A stretch of 64,000 nucleotides of DNA, taken from NCBI RefSeq assembly GCF_027497215.1, contig NZ_CP114904.1:2378001-2442000 (forward strand). Reading direction: 5' to 3'. The notes below the pieces were generated by a model. That model saw nothing but the letters and a program-made list of their open reading frames with translations. It ran no database searches and was not told the origin of the DNA. Below, piece by piece: positions 9,217 through 16,506 of this stretch. Each line of letters begins with the position of its first letter. Position 1 is the stretch's first letter. A program made the position numbers and the translations under genes. The DNA is from Micromonospora sp. WMMD812. GTDB taxonomy: Bacteria > Actinomycetota > Actinomycetes > Mycobacteriales > Micromonosporaceae.

Positions 9217-9432
9217 ATGACGGACCGCAGCAACGACCGGGCCAATCCGGAGGCCGCGATCAAGGACCCGGACGAGTGGGTGACCGGCGCGGAGCCGCCG
9301 ACCGCGGCACAGGAGTCCTACCTGGCCACGTTGGCCCGGGAGGCCGATGCCGAGGTGCCGGAGGGGCTCACGAAGGCGGAGGCGTCCAAGCGGATCGACG
9401 AACTCCAGGAGGAGACCGGTCGCGGCCAGTGA
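9217..9432 (+). CDS. DUF3072 small protein
   Basis: A 71-residue acidic protein. The region EPPTAAQESYLATLAREADAEVP and the following LTKAEASKRIDELQEETGRG are the DUF3072 signature, a short helical domain common in actinobacteria and some proteobacteria with no known activity. The Lys/Glu helix KAEASKRIDELQ also resembles the Lsr2/SAP-like helix used in DNA-binding tails, but this is only a resemblance. AAGAAAGGTGGAG precedes the ATG at 9217; a GTG at 9208 would overlap that ribosome site. A SigB-like promoter lies just upstream, so stress induction is likely. Confidence 0.8.
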   Translation: MTDRSNDRANPEAAIKDPDEWVTGAEPPTAAQESYLATLAREADAEVPEGLTKAEASKRIDELQEETGRGQ

Positions 9433-9495
9433 CCGCGACGCGGGCCGACCGGCTGGGCGGCTTCGCCCCGCCGTGGCGGTCGCCGGTAGCGCGGG

Positions 9496-9996
9496 TCAAC
9501 GCGGCGGAAGGCGGTGCAACTCGACCCGGTCGAGCCGCCCCGTCGCGACCCGCGCGGTCAGGTAGGTGGCGTACGGCTGCGACCGGCGGTCCGTCGGCGA
9601 GCCCGGGTTGAGCAACCGCAGCCCGCCCGGCGCCCGGGTGTCCCACGGGATGTGCGAGTGCCCGAAGACCAACAGGTCGGCGTCGGGGAAGCGGGCGGCA
9701 CAGCGCTCCTCCCGCCGGGTGCGCGCCCCGGTCTCGTGCACCACCGCGACCCGCAGCCCGTCGAGGTCCACCCGGGCGACCTCCGGCAGCCGGGCGCGCA
9801 GCCGCGGGCCGTCGTTGTTGCCGTACACGCCGATCAGCCGACGGGACCGGGCCAGCATCGCGTCGAGCAGTGACTCGTCGACCCAGTCGCCCGCGTGCAG
9901 CACCGCGTCGGCCTCGTCGATCGCCGCCCAGAGCGGCGCGGGCAGGTCCCGCGCCCGTTTCGGCACGTGGGTGTCCGCGGTGATCACCAGACGCAT
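9496..9996 (-). CDS. Metallophosphoesterase, YfcE/MJ0936 type
   Basis: A 166-residue calcineurin-like phosphoesterase. Metal ligands are visible in order: TADTH (Asp8, His10), HAGDW, GNND and FGHSHIPW, with the His before ARPGGL replaced by the usual LLNPGSPTDRR motif of the family. The small single-domain form acts on phosphodiesters (YfcE hydrolyses model diesters and 2',3'-cyclic nucleotides in other bacteria), with two metal ions. It converges with the DUF3072 gene 63 bases away. Cytoplasmic. Confidence 0.88.
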   Translation of the reverse strand: MRLVITADTHVPKRARDLPAPLWAAIDEADAVLHAGDWVDESLLDAMLARSRRLIGVYGNNDGPRLRARLPEVARVDLDGLRVAVVHETGARTRREERCAARFPDADLLVFGHSHIPWDTRAPGGLRLLNPGSPTDRRSQPYATYLTARVATGRLDRVELHRLPPR

Positions 9997-10187
9997 CTCC
10001 CCATTCTTCCGCCGCGGCGGCTCCGGGTCACGTCAGTGCCGTTGTCCACGGGTCCCCTGCGGCGCCCCATGTCCCGTCGGGCGCGCACCGGGCGTTCGCC
10101 ACCAGTTCGGCCCGACCTCCAGGCGGGGCCCGCGCGTTATGGCGCGGCGGGGGCGGGAAACCGGGCGGCTGACGAGGGGGGAAGCTC

Positions 10188-10772
10188 ATGACCAGTTCTT
10201 CGGGACCGGCCGCCGGCTGGCGATCGGGCATGCCCGGCGGTGACCTGCTCCCGTCCGGTCCGGCGGGCCGGCCGTCGACACCCGGCGACGGGCACGGCCC
10301 GGAAAGCGGACCGCCCACCGTGACGATCGGGTCCTATCCGGACTATCCGTCCGCTCAGCGGGTGGTCGACTATCTGGCGGACAACCGGTTCCCGGTGGAA
10401 CACACCGCCATCGTCGGCACGAACCTCACGCTGGTCGAGACCGTGCTCGGCCGGATGACGACCGGACGCGCAGCCCTGGTCGGCGCCGGCACCGGCGCCT
10501 GGTTCGGGCTCTTCATCGGCCTGCTCTTCGGCATCTTCACGGTGGGCAACTGGATCGCCGTGATCATCGTCGGGCTGGTGATCGGCGCGATCTGGGGTGC
10601 GGTCTTCGGCGCGGTGGCCCACGCGATGAGCGGCGGGCAGCGCGATTTCACCTCGGCCAGTTCGTTGCGGGCCGGTCAGTACGCGGTCATCGTCGACGCG
10701 AACCTGGCCGACCAGGCCCGACAGCTGCTGGGCCGGCTGCACATGACCGCGCCCAACCCGGCGGCCCGCTGA
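10188..10772 (+). CDS. General stress membrane protein (YflT/GSP17M domain)
   Basis: A 194-residue protein. A 45-residue Gly/Pro/Ser-rich N-terminus leads into VTIGSYPDYPSAQRVVDYLADNRFPVEHTAIVG, the start of the general stress protein 17M-like domain. A glycine-rich hairpin of two membrane helices follows (about 100-145, GTGAWFGLFIGLLFGIFTVG and VIGAIWGAVFGAVAHAM), and the chain ends in a second ACT-like half (AGQYAVIVDANLADQARQLL). The family is stress-induced in Bacillus; the function is unknown. A strong GAGGGGGGAAG site precedes the ATG. Confidence 0.85.
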   Translation: MTSSSGPAAGWRSGMPGGDLLPSGPAGRPSTPGDGHGPESGPPTVTIGSYPDYPSAQRVVDYLADNRFPVEHTAIVGTNLTLVETVLGRMTTGRAALVGAGTGAWFGLFIGLLFGIFTVGNWIAVIIVGLVIGAIWGAVFGAVAHAMSGGQRDFTSASSLRAGQYAVIVDANLADQARQLLGRLHMTAPNPAAR

Positions 10773-10788
10773 CGCCGACGGCGCGACT

Positions 10789-10819
10789 CCACCCCGGCGC
10801 GACCACAGCGCCGGGGTGG
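10789..10819. terminator. Perfect 12-bp hairpin after the stress-protein gene
   Basis: CCACCCCGGCGC (10789-10800) and its exact complement (10808-10819) enclose a 7-base loop, 17 bases after the stop at 10772. A weaker hairpin with AACCCC/GGGGTT arms lies near 10951-10978, just before the leftward recombinase remnant ends. Confidence 0.75.
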
Positions 10820-10997
10820 ACCGGTGGACCTTCGTCCGTCACCCGTCGCACGCCAGCACACCCGGGCTGGCGGCCATCCTCCCACGGGGTTGCAACACCC
10901 TCCGACGTGCCGTGTGAACAGGCCCCTGCCGGGCCCGGGAGGCCAAAAGAACCCCGGCCAGGCGCCCGCGGGGGTTGTTAACCGCTCAGATTGGCTC

Positions 10998-11360
10998 TCA
11001 GGCTGTTTCTACGGGGATTAGCGGCCTCTGCGTGTACGCCACCCGGGAAGTGTTGCCCGTGGCACGTCCCGCCAGGTTCCGAGGCAGCAGCATCGTCACC
11101 TGCACCCCGTCCTCAACCGTGGTCTTAGCTACCGCAGCGTCGTAACCGTCCGGCCGGTCAATCAGGCCGAACCGCACCGGGCCGCCCTTGTGCGCCGCGA
11201 CCTCAACCCGGATACCCGACTCCTTGAGTAGCCGGTGCCGCTCCTGTTCGTCCGCAGTCGCCCAACGATCCGCGTACGTAACCCCGGTGCCAACCTCGCG
11301 CACAGACGGGGCAGCCTCCGGGATAGCCGCCAGCGACGGCACGCCGCACCGTCCCGCTAC
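10998..11360 (-). pseudogene. Serine recombinase C-terminal remnant
   Basis: This leftward frame encodes about 120 residues ending at a stop at 10998. AIPEAAPSVREV, then TYADRWATADEQERHRLLKESGIRVEV, matches the far C-terminal part of large serine recombinases, where a Trp and an RRxLL-type helix are followed by a beta strand. The distal part (GLIDRPDGYDAAVAKTTVEDG) also fits tails of Micromonospora phage or ICE integrases as I remember them. The catalytic domain, recombinase domain and zinc ribbon are all missing, and there is no proper start: upstream the frame runs antisense-style through the DUF1684 gene. It looks like the scar of an excised or decayed integrative element. Confidence 0.6.
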
Positions 11361-11361
11361 G

Positions 11362-11958
11362 TCAACAGTCGCGGTCCAAGTAGTCCAGCTCCCCCGCCCG
11401 GATGGGCACGTCAACCCGGTTCTCCTCGGGAGCGAGCGGGCAGGCGTATGAACAACTGTATGCACAGGAGGGGTTGTAGAGGTAGTTCGGGTCGAGCCTG
11501 ACCCGGTCACCGGCCAGCAGGGTCAGCCCCCGGCCGAACGTGCCCTTCACCGTGTCGGTGAGGTATCGCCCGCCCCCGTAGCTGTCCCGCCCGCAGGTGG
11601 CGTCGCGCAGCGGCACGAACAGCCCGCCGCCGTACGCGGCGATCCACCAGAGAGTCAGCGGACCCCAGGGAGTGTCCGCGACGGCGATCCGGCGGTAGTT
11701 GATCACGCCGTCCGGGCCGCCGGTGTCGATGGCGAGCTCGCCGTCGACCGGCCGCAGCGGCGCCTCGACCACGGCCGTGGGATCCGGCGGGTAGTAGCGC
11801 AGTCCGGTGAATCCGGACCGTCGGGCCGGCGGGATGGGGCTCTGCGGGTGGTCGGCGAAGAGCCGGTCACGCTCCGCGCGGAATCCGGGCAGGTCGACGT
11901 CCGAGAGGTAGAGCCGTGCGATGCGTTCCCGCCAGTCGAGCAGGTCGAGGTCGTCCAC
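11362..11958 (-). CDS. DUF1684 protein
   Basis: A 198-residue soluble protein. GLRYYPPDPTAVVEAPL, the central TLWWIAAYGGGLFVPLRDATCG, then GRYLTD and DPNYLYNPSCAYSCSYACPLAPEENR are the hallmarks of DUF1684, a family of about 200-250 residues with conserved Cys and Trp residues and no settled activity. Here the protein starts directly in the conserved region, without a signal peptide. The last residues after the family's NRVDVPIRAGE end (LDYLDRDC) seem to be read from the recombinase remnant that begins there, suggesting that an element inserted in the 3' end of the gene. Confidence 0.8.
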   Translation of the reverse strand: MDDLDLLDWRERIARLYLSDVDLPGFRAERDRLFADHPQSPIPPARRSGFTGLRYYPPDPTAVVEAPLRPVDGELAIDTGGPDGVINYRRIAVADTPWGPLTLWWIAAYGGGLFVPLRDATCGRDSYGGGRYLTDTVKGTFGRGLTLLAGDRVRLDPNYLYNPSCAYSCSYACPLAPEENRVDVPIRAGELDYLDRDC

Positions 11959-12065
11959 CCACCGAGCCTAGTCCGCCCGGCGCCGGTGCCGACGGACGCT
12001 CCCCGGGCCGGGCCGGCCGCAGCGATACCGGCGGAGTCGGGCCGCCCACAGGAGCCGGACTGTTC

Positions 12066-12185
12066 GTCCTTTCGAGCCTTTAGAGCTGATGTCGTAAACG
12101 AATCAGGCGTGAACGGATCAGACCTGCACGGACCAGACCTGCTCGGATCAGGGCCGATGTCGTAAACGACTCAGCCCTAAAGGAC
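12066..12185. repeat. Hairpin pair with 15-bp tandem repeat
   Basis: Two hairpins share the core GTCGTAAACGA. The first (12086-12106) is CTGAT-G-TCGT-AA-ACGA-ATCAG with one bulged G; the second (12151-12177) is GGGC, an internal loop, GTCGT-AA-ACGAC, then GCCC. Between them runs a 15-bp repeat, ACGGAYCAGACCTGC, about 2.5 times. GTCCTTT (12066-12072) and AAAGGAC (12179-12185) form an outer inverted repeat. Confidence 0.75.
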
Positions 12186-12282
12186 GCACACCCCGGCGGG
12201 GCACCGGCCGCATCGCTGGCACGCGCCACCACCGCGGACCGCACGTGTCGCCGCCATGCCAAGCCGCACCGCAGGGCAGGAC

Positions 12283-12366
12283 GGGTTGATCGACTCCGTG
12301 TCGCCGACATGGCGGCCTCCAGATTGCTGGGATGCCCCGTTTGGCCCCCGCGGAGCCGATCATCCC
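12283..12366. repeat. 84-bp imperfect palindromic element
   Basis: GGGTTGATCGACTCC (12283-12297) and GGAGCCGATCATCCC (12352-12366) are inverted repeats matching at 13 of 15 positions. The inner part contains TGTCGCCGACA-type smaller inverted repeats. The GTTGATC end resembles the palindrome at 38642-38706. Confidence 0.6.
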
Positions 12367-12434
12367 GTCTGCGCTGGACGAACCAACTCTCCCAAGGAGC
12401 CATCGCACCGCAGGGCCGGCGAGCCGGCAGGCCG

Positions 12435-12965
12435 TCAGCGGTCGGTCGCCAGCCGGGCGTGCAGGTGCTCGTCGTGCCGGCGGCCGTCGCCGTACCGGTA
12501 GGACTCACGCAGGGTGCCCTCGGCGGCGAAGCCGGCCCGCTCGGCGACCCGACAGGAGGCCGGGTTGGCCGTCGCGTGACACAGCTCGATGCGGTGCAGC
12601 CCGAGCGTGTCGAAGGCCCAGTGGGTGAGGCGGCCCACCGCCCGCGACGCGACCCCCCGGCCACGTGCCGCAGGGACGGTCCAGTAGCCGATCGAGGCGG
12701 TCTCGCCGGTGATGTGGTGCAGCGACACCGACCCGAGCAGCGCGCCGTCGGCCGCGGCGGTCACCGCCAGTGAGACGTGGTCACCGGCGGACCAGTCCGC
12801 CCGGCGGCGGACCCAACGCAGCGCGGAGGTGTCGTCGACCGGCCCACCCTGCGGGTTCCACCGGGCGATGGCCGGGTCGCGCAGCGCGTCGCGGACGGCC
12901 GGCGCGTCCGCCTCCCGCCAGGGACGCAGCAGCAGGCCGGGCGTGGTCAGTTCCACATGCTCCAC
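12435..12965 (-). CDS. GNAT N-acetyltransferase (RimJ/RimL type)
   Basis: A 176-residue acetyltransferase. LTTPGLLLRPWREADAPAV starts the fold, GYWTVPAARGRGVASRAV is the acetyl-CoA pyrophosphate loop (R/QxxGxG/A variant), and LGLHRIELCHATANPASCRVAERAGF is the typical RimJ/RimL C-terminal half. It uses acetyl-CoA to modify an amine on a protein or small molecule; the target is unknown. The GTG at 12965 was taken as start, and a GTG nine bases downstream is also possible. It diverges from the MarR gene with 156 bases between. Confidence 0.82.
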   Translation of the reverse strand: MEHVELTTPGLLLRPWREADAPAVRDALRDPAIARWNPQGGPVDDTSALRWVRRRADWSAGDHVSLAVTAAADGALLGSVSLHHITGETASIGYWTVPAARGRGVASRAVGRLTHWAFDTLGLHRIELCHATANPASCRVAERAGFAAEGTLRESYRYGDGRRHDEHLHARLATDR

Positions 12966-13086
12966 GCCGCGCAGTCTGGCATACCGGCGCGTCGGGTGCG
13001 CCGCCCCCGCACCCGCCACGTCCTTCAAACCTGCACCACCCGCCCGAACGCCAAGAAAGCCGTGATGGACGCGACCCCACGGCGTA

Positions 13087-13114
13087 CTAGTTAAATTTTG
13101 AAAGAGTGCTAGTC
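13087..13114. promoter_or_regulatory. AT-rich palindrome before the MarR gene
   Basis: ACTAG (13087-13091) and CTAGT (13110-13114) flank an AT-rich 18-base core (TTAAATTTTGAAAGAGTG), strikingly unlike the GC-rich surroundings. It ends 7 bases before the GTG of the MarR gene, so it is a good candidate for the MarR operator overlapping its promoter. Confidence 0.55.
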
Positions 13115-13121
13115 TGGGGAC

Positions 13122-13604
13122 GTGACCGAGAGCCTGGACAGTGCCCGACTCGCCGCCTGGCGGGCATACATCGAGGCCAGTCAACGGCTGTACACCCAGC
13201 TGGAGGACGACCTGCGCGCGGACAGCGACCTGACCTTCGCCGACTACCACGTGCTGGTGCTGCTCTCCGAGGTGCCCGGCCAGCGGCTGCGGATGGGCGA
13301 GCTGGCCAACAGGTTGGTCTTCTCCCCCAGCCGGCTCACGTACCAGATCTCCTCCATGCAGCGGCGTGGCCTCGTCACCCGACAGCCCTGCCCGGACGAC
13401 CGTCGGGGCAGCGAGGCGGTGCTCACCGCCGCCGGGCTGCTGACCCTGCGGGAAGCCGCACCCCACCATCTGGCGTCGGTGCGGGCCCACCTCATGGACG
13501 ACCTCGACGACGACGAGGTCGCCTGCCTCACCCGGGTCTTCGAGCGCCTCGGCCACCGCCTGCGGGCGGCCCGGGACGAGTCGACCACCCACGCCACGAG
13601 TTAG
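13122..13604 (+). CDS. MarR-family transcriptional regulator
   Basis: A 160-residue winged-helix repressor. The DNA-binding part runs from DLTFADYHVLVLLSEVPGQRLRMGELANRLVFSPSRLTYQISSMQRRGLVTR (about 38-90) with the wing at PCPDDRRGSEAVLTAAG, and long N- and C-terminal helices form the dimer interface. A Cys in the wing (RQPCPDDRR) could sense oxidants, but this is inference. It sits 9 bases before the pirin gene, so the two are probably one transcript under autorepression through the palindrome at 13087. Confidence 0.88.
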   Translation: MTESLDSARLAAWRAYIEASQRLYTQLEDDLRADSDLTFADYHVLVLLSEVPGQRLRMGELANRLVFSPSRLTYQISSMQRRGLVTRQPCPDDRRGSEAVLTAAGLLTLREAAPHHLASVRAHLMDDLDDDEVACLTRVFERLGHRLRAARDESTTHATS

Positions 13605-13613
13605 GAGCCACCG

Positions 13614-14600
13614 ATGCCCGCGATCACCGTCGACAACGTCCTCGTCCTGCCCCGCCTGCCGCGGCTCGACGAGTCCACCGCCTTCCGGCCGGTCCGCCGG
13701 CTGACCACCGCGCCGAGCGGCTTCGAGGGCGAGGGCTTCCCGGTGCGCCGGGCCTTCGCCGGCGTGCCGATGACCGAGTTGGACCCGTTCATCCACCTCG
13801 ACCAGATGGGCGAGGTCGACTACGCGCCGGGTGAGCCGAAGGGCACCCCGTGGCACCCGCACCGCGGCTTCGAGACCGTCACCTACATCATCGACGGCAT
13901 CTTCGACCACCAGGACTCGCACGGTGGCGGTGGCACCATCACCGACGGCGACACGCAGTGGATGACCGCGGGCAGCGGGCTGCTGCACATCGAGGCGCCG
14001 CCGGAGCATCTGGTGATGAGCGGCGGGCTGTTCCACGGCACGCAGCTGTGGGTCAACCTGCCCAAGGTGGCCAAGATGAACCCGCCGCGCTACCAGGACA
14101 TCCGCGGCAAGGAGTCGGCGCTGCTCACCACAGCGGACGGTGGCGCGCTGATCCGCGTGATCGCCGGCGAGATCGCCGGGCACCAGGGGCCGGGCTCGAC
14201 CCACACCCCGATCACCATCAGCCACGTCACCGTGCAGCCGGGCGCGCAGGTGGACCTGCCCTGGCGGCCGGACTTCAACGCCCTGGTCTACGTGCTGGGC
14301 GGTCGCGGCACGGTCGGCACCGACCGACGCCCGGTGCACACCGGGCAGCTCGCGGTGCACGGGCCGGGCGACGCGCTCCGCTTCGCGGCGGACGCCCGGC
14401 AGGACACGCACACCCCGGCGCTAGACCTCTACATCATGGGTGGTCAGCCGATCCGGGAGCCGGTCGCGCACTACGGCCCGTTCGTCATGAACACCCGGGA
14501 CGAGCTGCTCCAGGCGTTCGAGGACTACCAGGCCGGCAAGCTCGGCGTCATCCCGGCCGAGCGGCTGCCGCACACCGGCGGCCAGGGGCCGCGCCCCTGA
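13614..14600 (+). CDS. Pirin family protein
   Basis: A 328-residue bicupin protein. The N-terminal cupin carries the metal motif PWHPHRGFETVTYIIDG (His at about 82 and 84), then SHGGGGTITDGDTQWMTAGSGLLHIE with further His and Glu ligands, and the pirin-specific LFHGTQLWVNLP. The C-terminal cupin (about 190-290) lacks clear ligands. Pirins bind iron; some have quercetinase activity, and in streptomycetes a pirin links redox stress to acyl-CoA metabolism. It is paired with the upstream MarR regulator and has TAGGAGCC before its ATG. Confidence 0.92.
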   Translation: MPAITVDNVLVLPRLPRLDESTAFRPVRRLTTAPSGFEGEGFPVRRAFAGVPMTELDPFIHLDQMGEVDYAPGEPKGTPWHPHRGFETVTYIIDGIFDHQDSHGGGGTITDGDTQWMTAGSGLLHIEAPPEHLVMSGGLFHGTQLWVNLPKVAKMNPPRYQDIRGKESALLTTADGGALIRVIAGEIAGHQGPGSTHTPITISHVTVQPGAQVDLPWRPDFNALVYVLGGRGTVGTDRRPVHTGQLAVHGPGDALRFAADARQDTHTPALDLYIMGGQPIREPVAHYGPFVMNTRDELLQAFEDYQAGKLGVIPAERLPHTGGQGPRP

Positions 14601-14608
14601 GTCCCACG

Positions 14609-14639
14609 CGGGCGGCGGGGTCTCGCACCCCGCCGCCCG
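14609..14639. terminator. 13-bp hairpin between pirin and small membrane gene
   Basis: CGGGCGGCGGGGT (14609-14621) pairs exactly with 14627-14639 around a 5-base loop, 8 bases after the pirin stop. It lies between convergent genes and can act for both. Confidence 0.75.
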
Positions 14640-14653
14640 TGCCGCATGGCGGG

Positions 14654-14782
14654 TCAGGAGACGGCGAAGATCCCGGCCACCCCGAGGATCACCATGACCA
14701 ACACCGCCACCAGCGCCCCCCGTTCACCCTCCACCGCCGGCTCGCGGTGCTCGGTCAGGGGATTCGTCATCTCGCCGGGCAT
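14654..14782 (-). CDS. 42-residue single-span membrane protein
   Basis: A very small gene: MPGEMTNPLTEHREPAVEGE as a polar N-terminus, then one hydrophobic helix (about 23-41, ALVAVLVMVILGVAGIFAV) and a Ser end. AGGAGG lies 9 bases before the ATG, an excellent ribosome site, and the codons keep strong GC bias at third positions. The likely topology is N-in with a single span. No family is recognised. It converges with pirin across a strong hairpin, and diverges from phospholipase D. Confidence 0.65.
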   Translation of the reverse strand: MPGEMTNPLTEHREPAVEGERGALVAVLVMVILGVAGIFAVS

Positions 14783-14889
14783 GCTGGGGCCTCCTGGTCA
14801 GTTCGCGTCGGATTCGGGCGGTGCGCCGGGCACGTCACCGGTGTGCCGGCCGGCGTGCGGACCCACGGCGGGGGTCCTACCGTGAGGAC

Positions 14890-16506
14890 GTGGTCGACCT
14901 CGGGAGGGATGGAACAGCGCCGCAGCGGGACTGGTTTCTCACCGCGGCCGAACGCGCCAACCCGGTATCGGAGTTACCCGTCTGGGCCGACGGAAACCTG
15001 GCCGAGCCGTTAATTCACGGCGCGGCCTACTTCGACCGGCTGGTCACCGAGGTGGAGGCGCTGGTCGCCGGGGACCACCTCTTCTTCACCGACTGGCGGG
15101 GCGACCCCGATCAGCTCATGCGCCCCGACGGCCCCACGGTGGCCCAGCTCTTCGCCCGGGCGGCGCAGCGCGGCGTCGTCGTCAAGGGTCTGATCTGGCG
15201 GTCGCACCTCGACGCCCTCGCCTACAGCGAGAAGGAGAACCGCGACCTCGGCGAGACGATCTCCGCGGCCGGCGGCGAGGTGCTGCTCGACCAGCGGGTC
15301 CGCCGCGGCGGCTCGCACCACCAGAAGCTGGTGGTGTTACGCCACCCGACGGCGCCGGAGCGGGACGTCGCCTTCGCCGGCGGGATCGACCTGTGCCACA
15401 GCCGCCGGGACGACGCCGGGCACCGGGGCGACCCCCAGGCCGTCGCGATGTCCGCCCGCTACGGGCCGCGCCCGCCCTGGCACGACGTGCAGCTCGCGGT
15501 GCGCGGGCCGGTGGTCGGCGCCCTGGACACGCTGTTCCGGGAACGGTGGACCGACCCGATGCCGCTGGACTCGGAGAACCCCATGGCCTTCCTGCGGGAC
15601 CGGCTGCGCGGCGCCGACCTGCGGCCGGACCCGCTGCCGGCGCAGCCGGCCGATCCCCCGCCGTGCGGGCCGCACCGCATCCAGGTGCTGCGGACCTACC
15701 CGGCCGTGCGGCCCCGCTACTCCTTCGCCCCGGACGGGGAACGCACGGTGGCCCGCGGGTACACGAAGGCGGTGCGCCGGGCCCGCCGGCTGATCTACCT
15801 GGAGGACCAGTACCTCTGGTCGAGCGAGGTCGCCGACCTCTTCGCCCGCGCGCTGCGGGACAACCCCGAGCTGCACCTGGTCGCGGTGGTGCCGCGCCAT
15901 CCGGACGTCGACGGTCGGCTGGCGCTGCCGCCGAACATGGTGGGCCGGGAGCAGGCACTCGCGCTCTGCGAGCGGGCCGCGCCGGACCGGGTGCACGTCT
16001 TCGACCTGGAGAACCACGCGGGCGACCCGGTCTACGTGCACGCCAAGGTCTGCGTCGTCGACGACGTCTGGGCCAGTGTGGGCAGCGACAACTTCAACCG
16101 CCGTTCGTGGACGCACGACAGCGAACTCTCCTGCGCAGTCCTCGACGACACCCGGGACGACCGGGCGCCGACCGACCCGGCCGGCCAGGGTGACGGGGCA
16201 CGGGTCTTCGCCCGGGAGCTGCGGCTGCGACTCTGGCGCGAGCACCTGGACCGGGATCCGGACGGCGGGGAGGACGCCGACCTGCTCGACCCGGCCGACG
16301 CGGTCGCCGCCGTCACCGCCGCCGCCGACGCCCTCCAGCGGTGGCACGACGGCGGGCAGGTGGGTCGCCGGCCGCCCGGCCGGCTCCGGCCGCACCGCCC
16401 CGAGCGGCTGGCGTGGTACACCCGGGCCTGGGCGCTGCCGGTGTACCGGTTGGTCTACGACCCGGACGGCCGACCGCTACGCGCCCGCCGCGCCGGCACC
16501 TGGTGA
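14890..16506 (+). CDS. Phospholipase D family protein
   Basis: A 538-residue PLD-superfamily enzyme with two HKD half-sites. The first is HHQKLVVLRH followed by VAFAGGIDLCHSRRDD; the second is HAKVCVVDDVWASVGSDNFNRRSW. The first lacks the Asp at the usual HxKx4D position (Arg is found), while the second is complete. It carries no signal peptide, so it is probably cytoplasmic or membrane-edge, like cardiolipin-synthase-type or PLD-like enzymes of actinomycetes. It could hydrolyse or transfer phospholipid head groups. The GTG at 14890 has GAGGAC upstream and puts VVDLG at the N-terminus. Its last 30 bases overlap the convergent decarboxylase-like gene. Confidence 0.85.
   Translation: MVDLGRDGTAPQRDWFLTAAERANPVSELPVWADGNLAEPLIHGAAYFDRLVTEVEALVAGDHLFFTDWRGDPDQLMRPDGPTVAQLFARAAQRGVVVKGLIWRSHLDALAYSEKENRDLGETISAAGGEVLLDQRVRRGGSHHQKLVVLRHPTAPERDVAFAGGIDLCHSRRDDAGHRGDPQAVAMSARYGPRPPWHDVQLAVRGPVVGALDTLFRERWTDPMPLDSENPMAFLRDRLRGADLRPDPLPAQPADPPPCGPHRIQVLRTYPAVRPRYSFAPDGERTVARGYTKAVRRARRLIYLEDQYLWSSEVADLFARALRDNPELHLVAVVPRHPDVDGRLALPPNMVGREQALALCERAAPDRVHVFDLENHAGDPVYVHAKVCVVDDVWASVGSDNFNRRSWTHDSELSCAVLDDTRDDRAPTDPAGQGDGARVFARELRLRLWREHLDRDPDGGEDADLLDPADAVAAVTAAADALQRWHDGGQVGRRPPGRLRPHRPERLAWYTRAWALPVYRLVYDPDGRPLRARRAGTW

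Larger units (their letters stand above)
11959..12434. other. Gene-free repeat-rich gap
   Basis: The gap of 476 bases holds no convincing gene. It contains a hairpin/tandem-repeat block (12066-12185) and an 84-bp imperfect palindrome (12283-12366), listed separately. The rest has no clear signal and may be decayed mobile DNA, in keeping with the recombinase remnant next to it. Confidence 0.6.
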
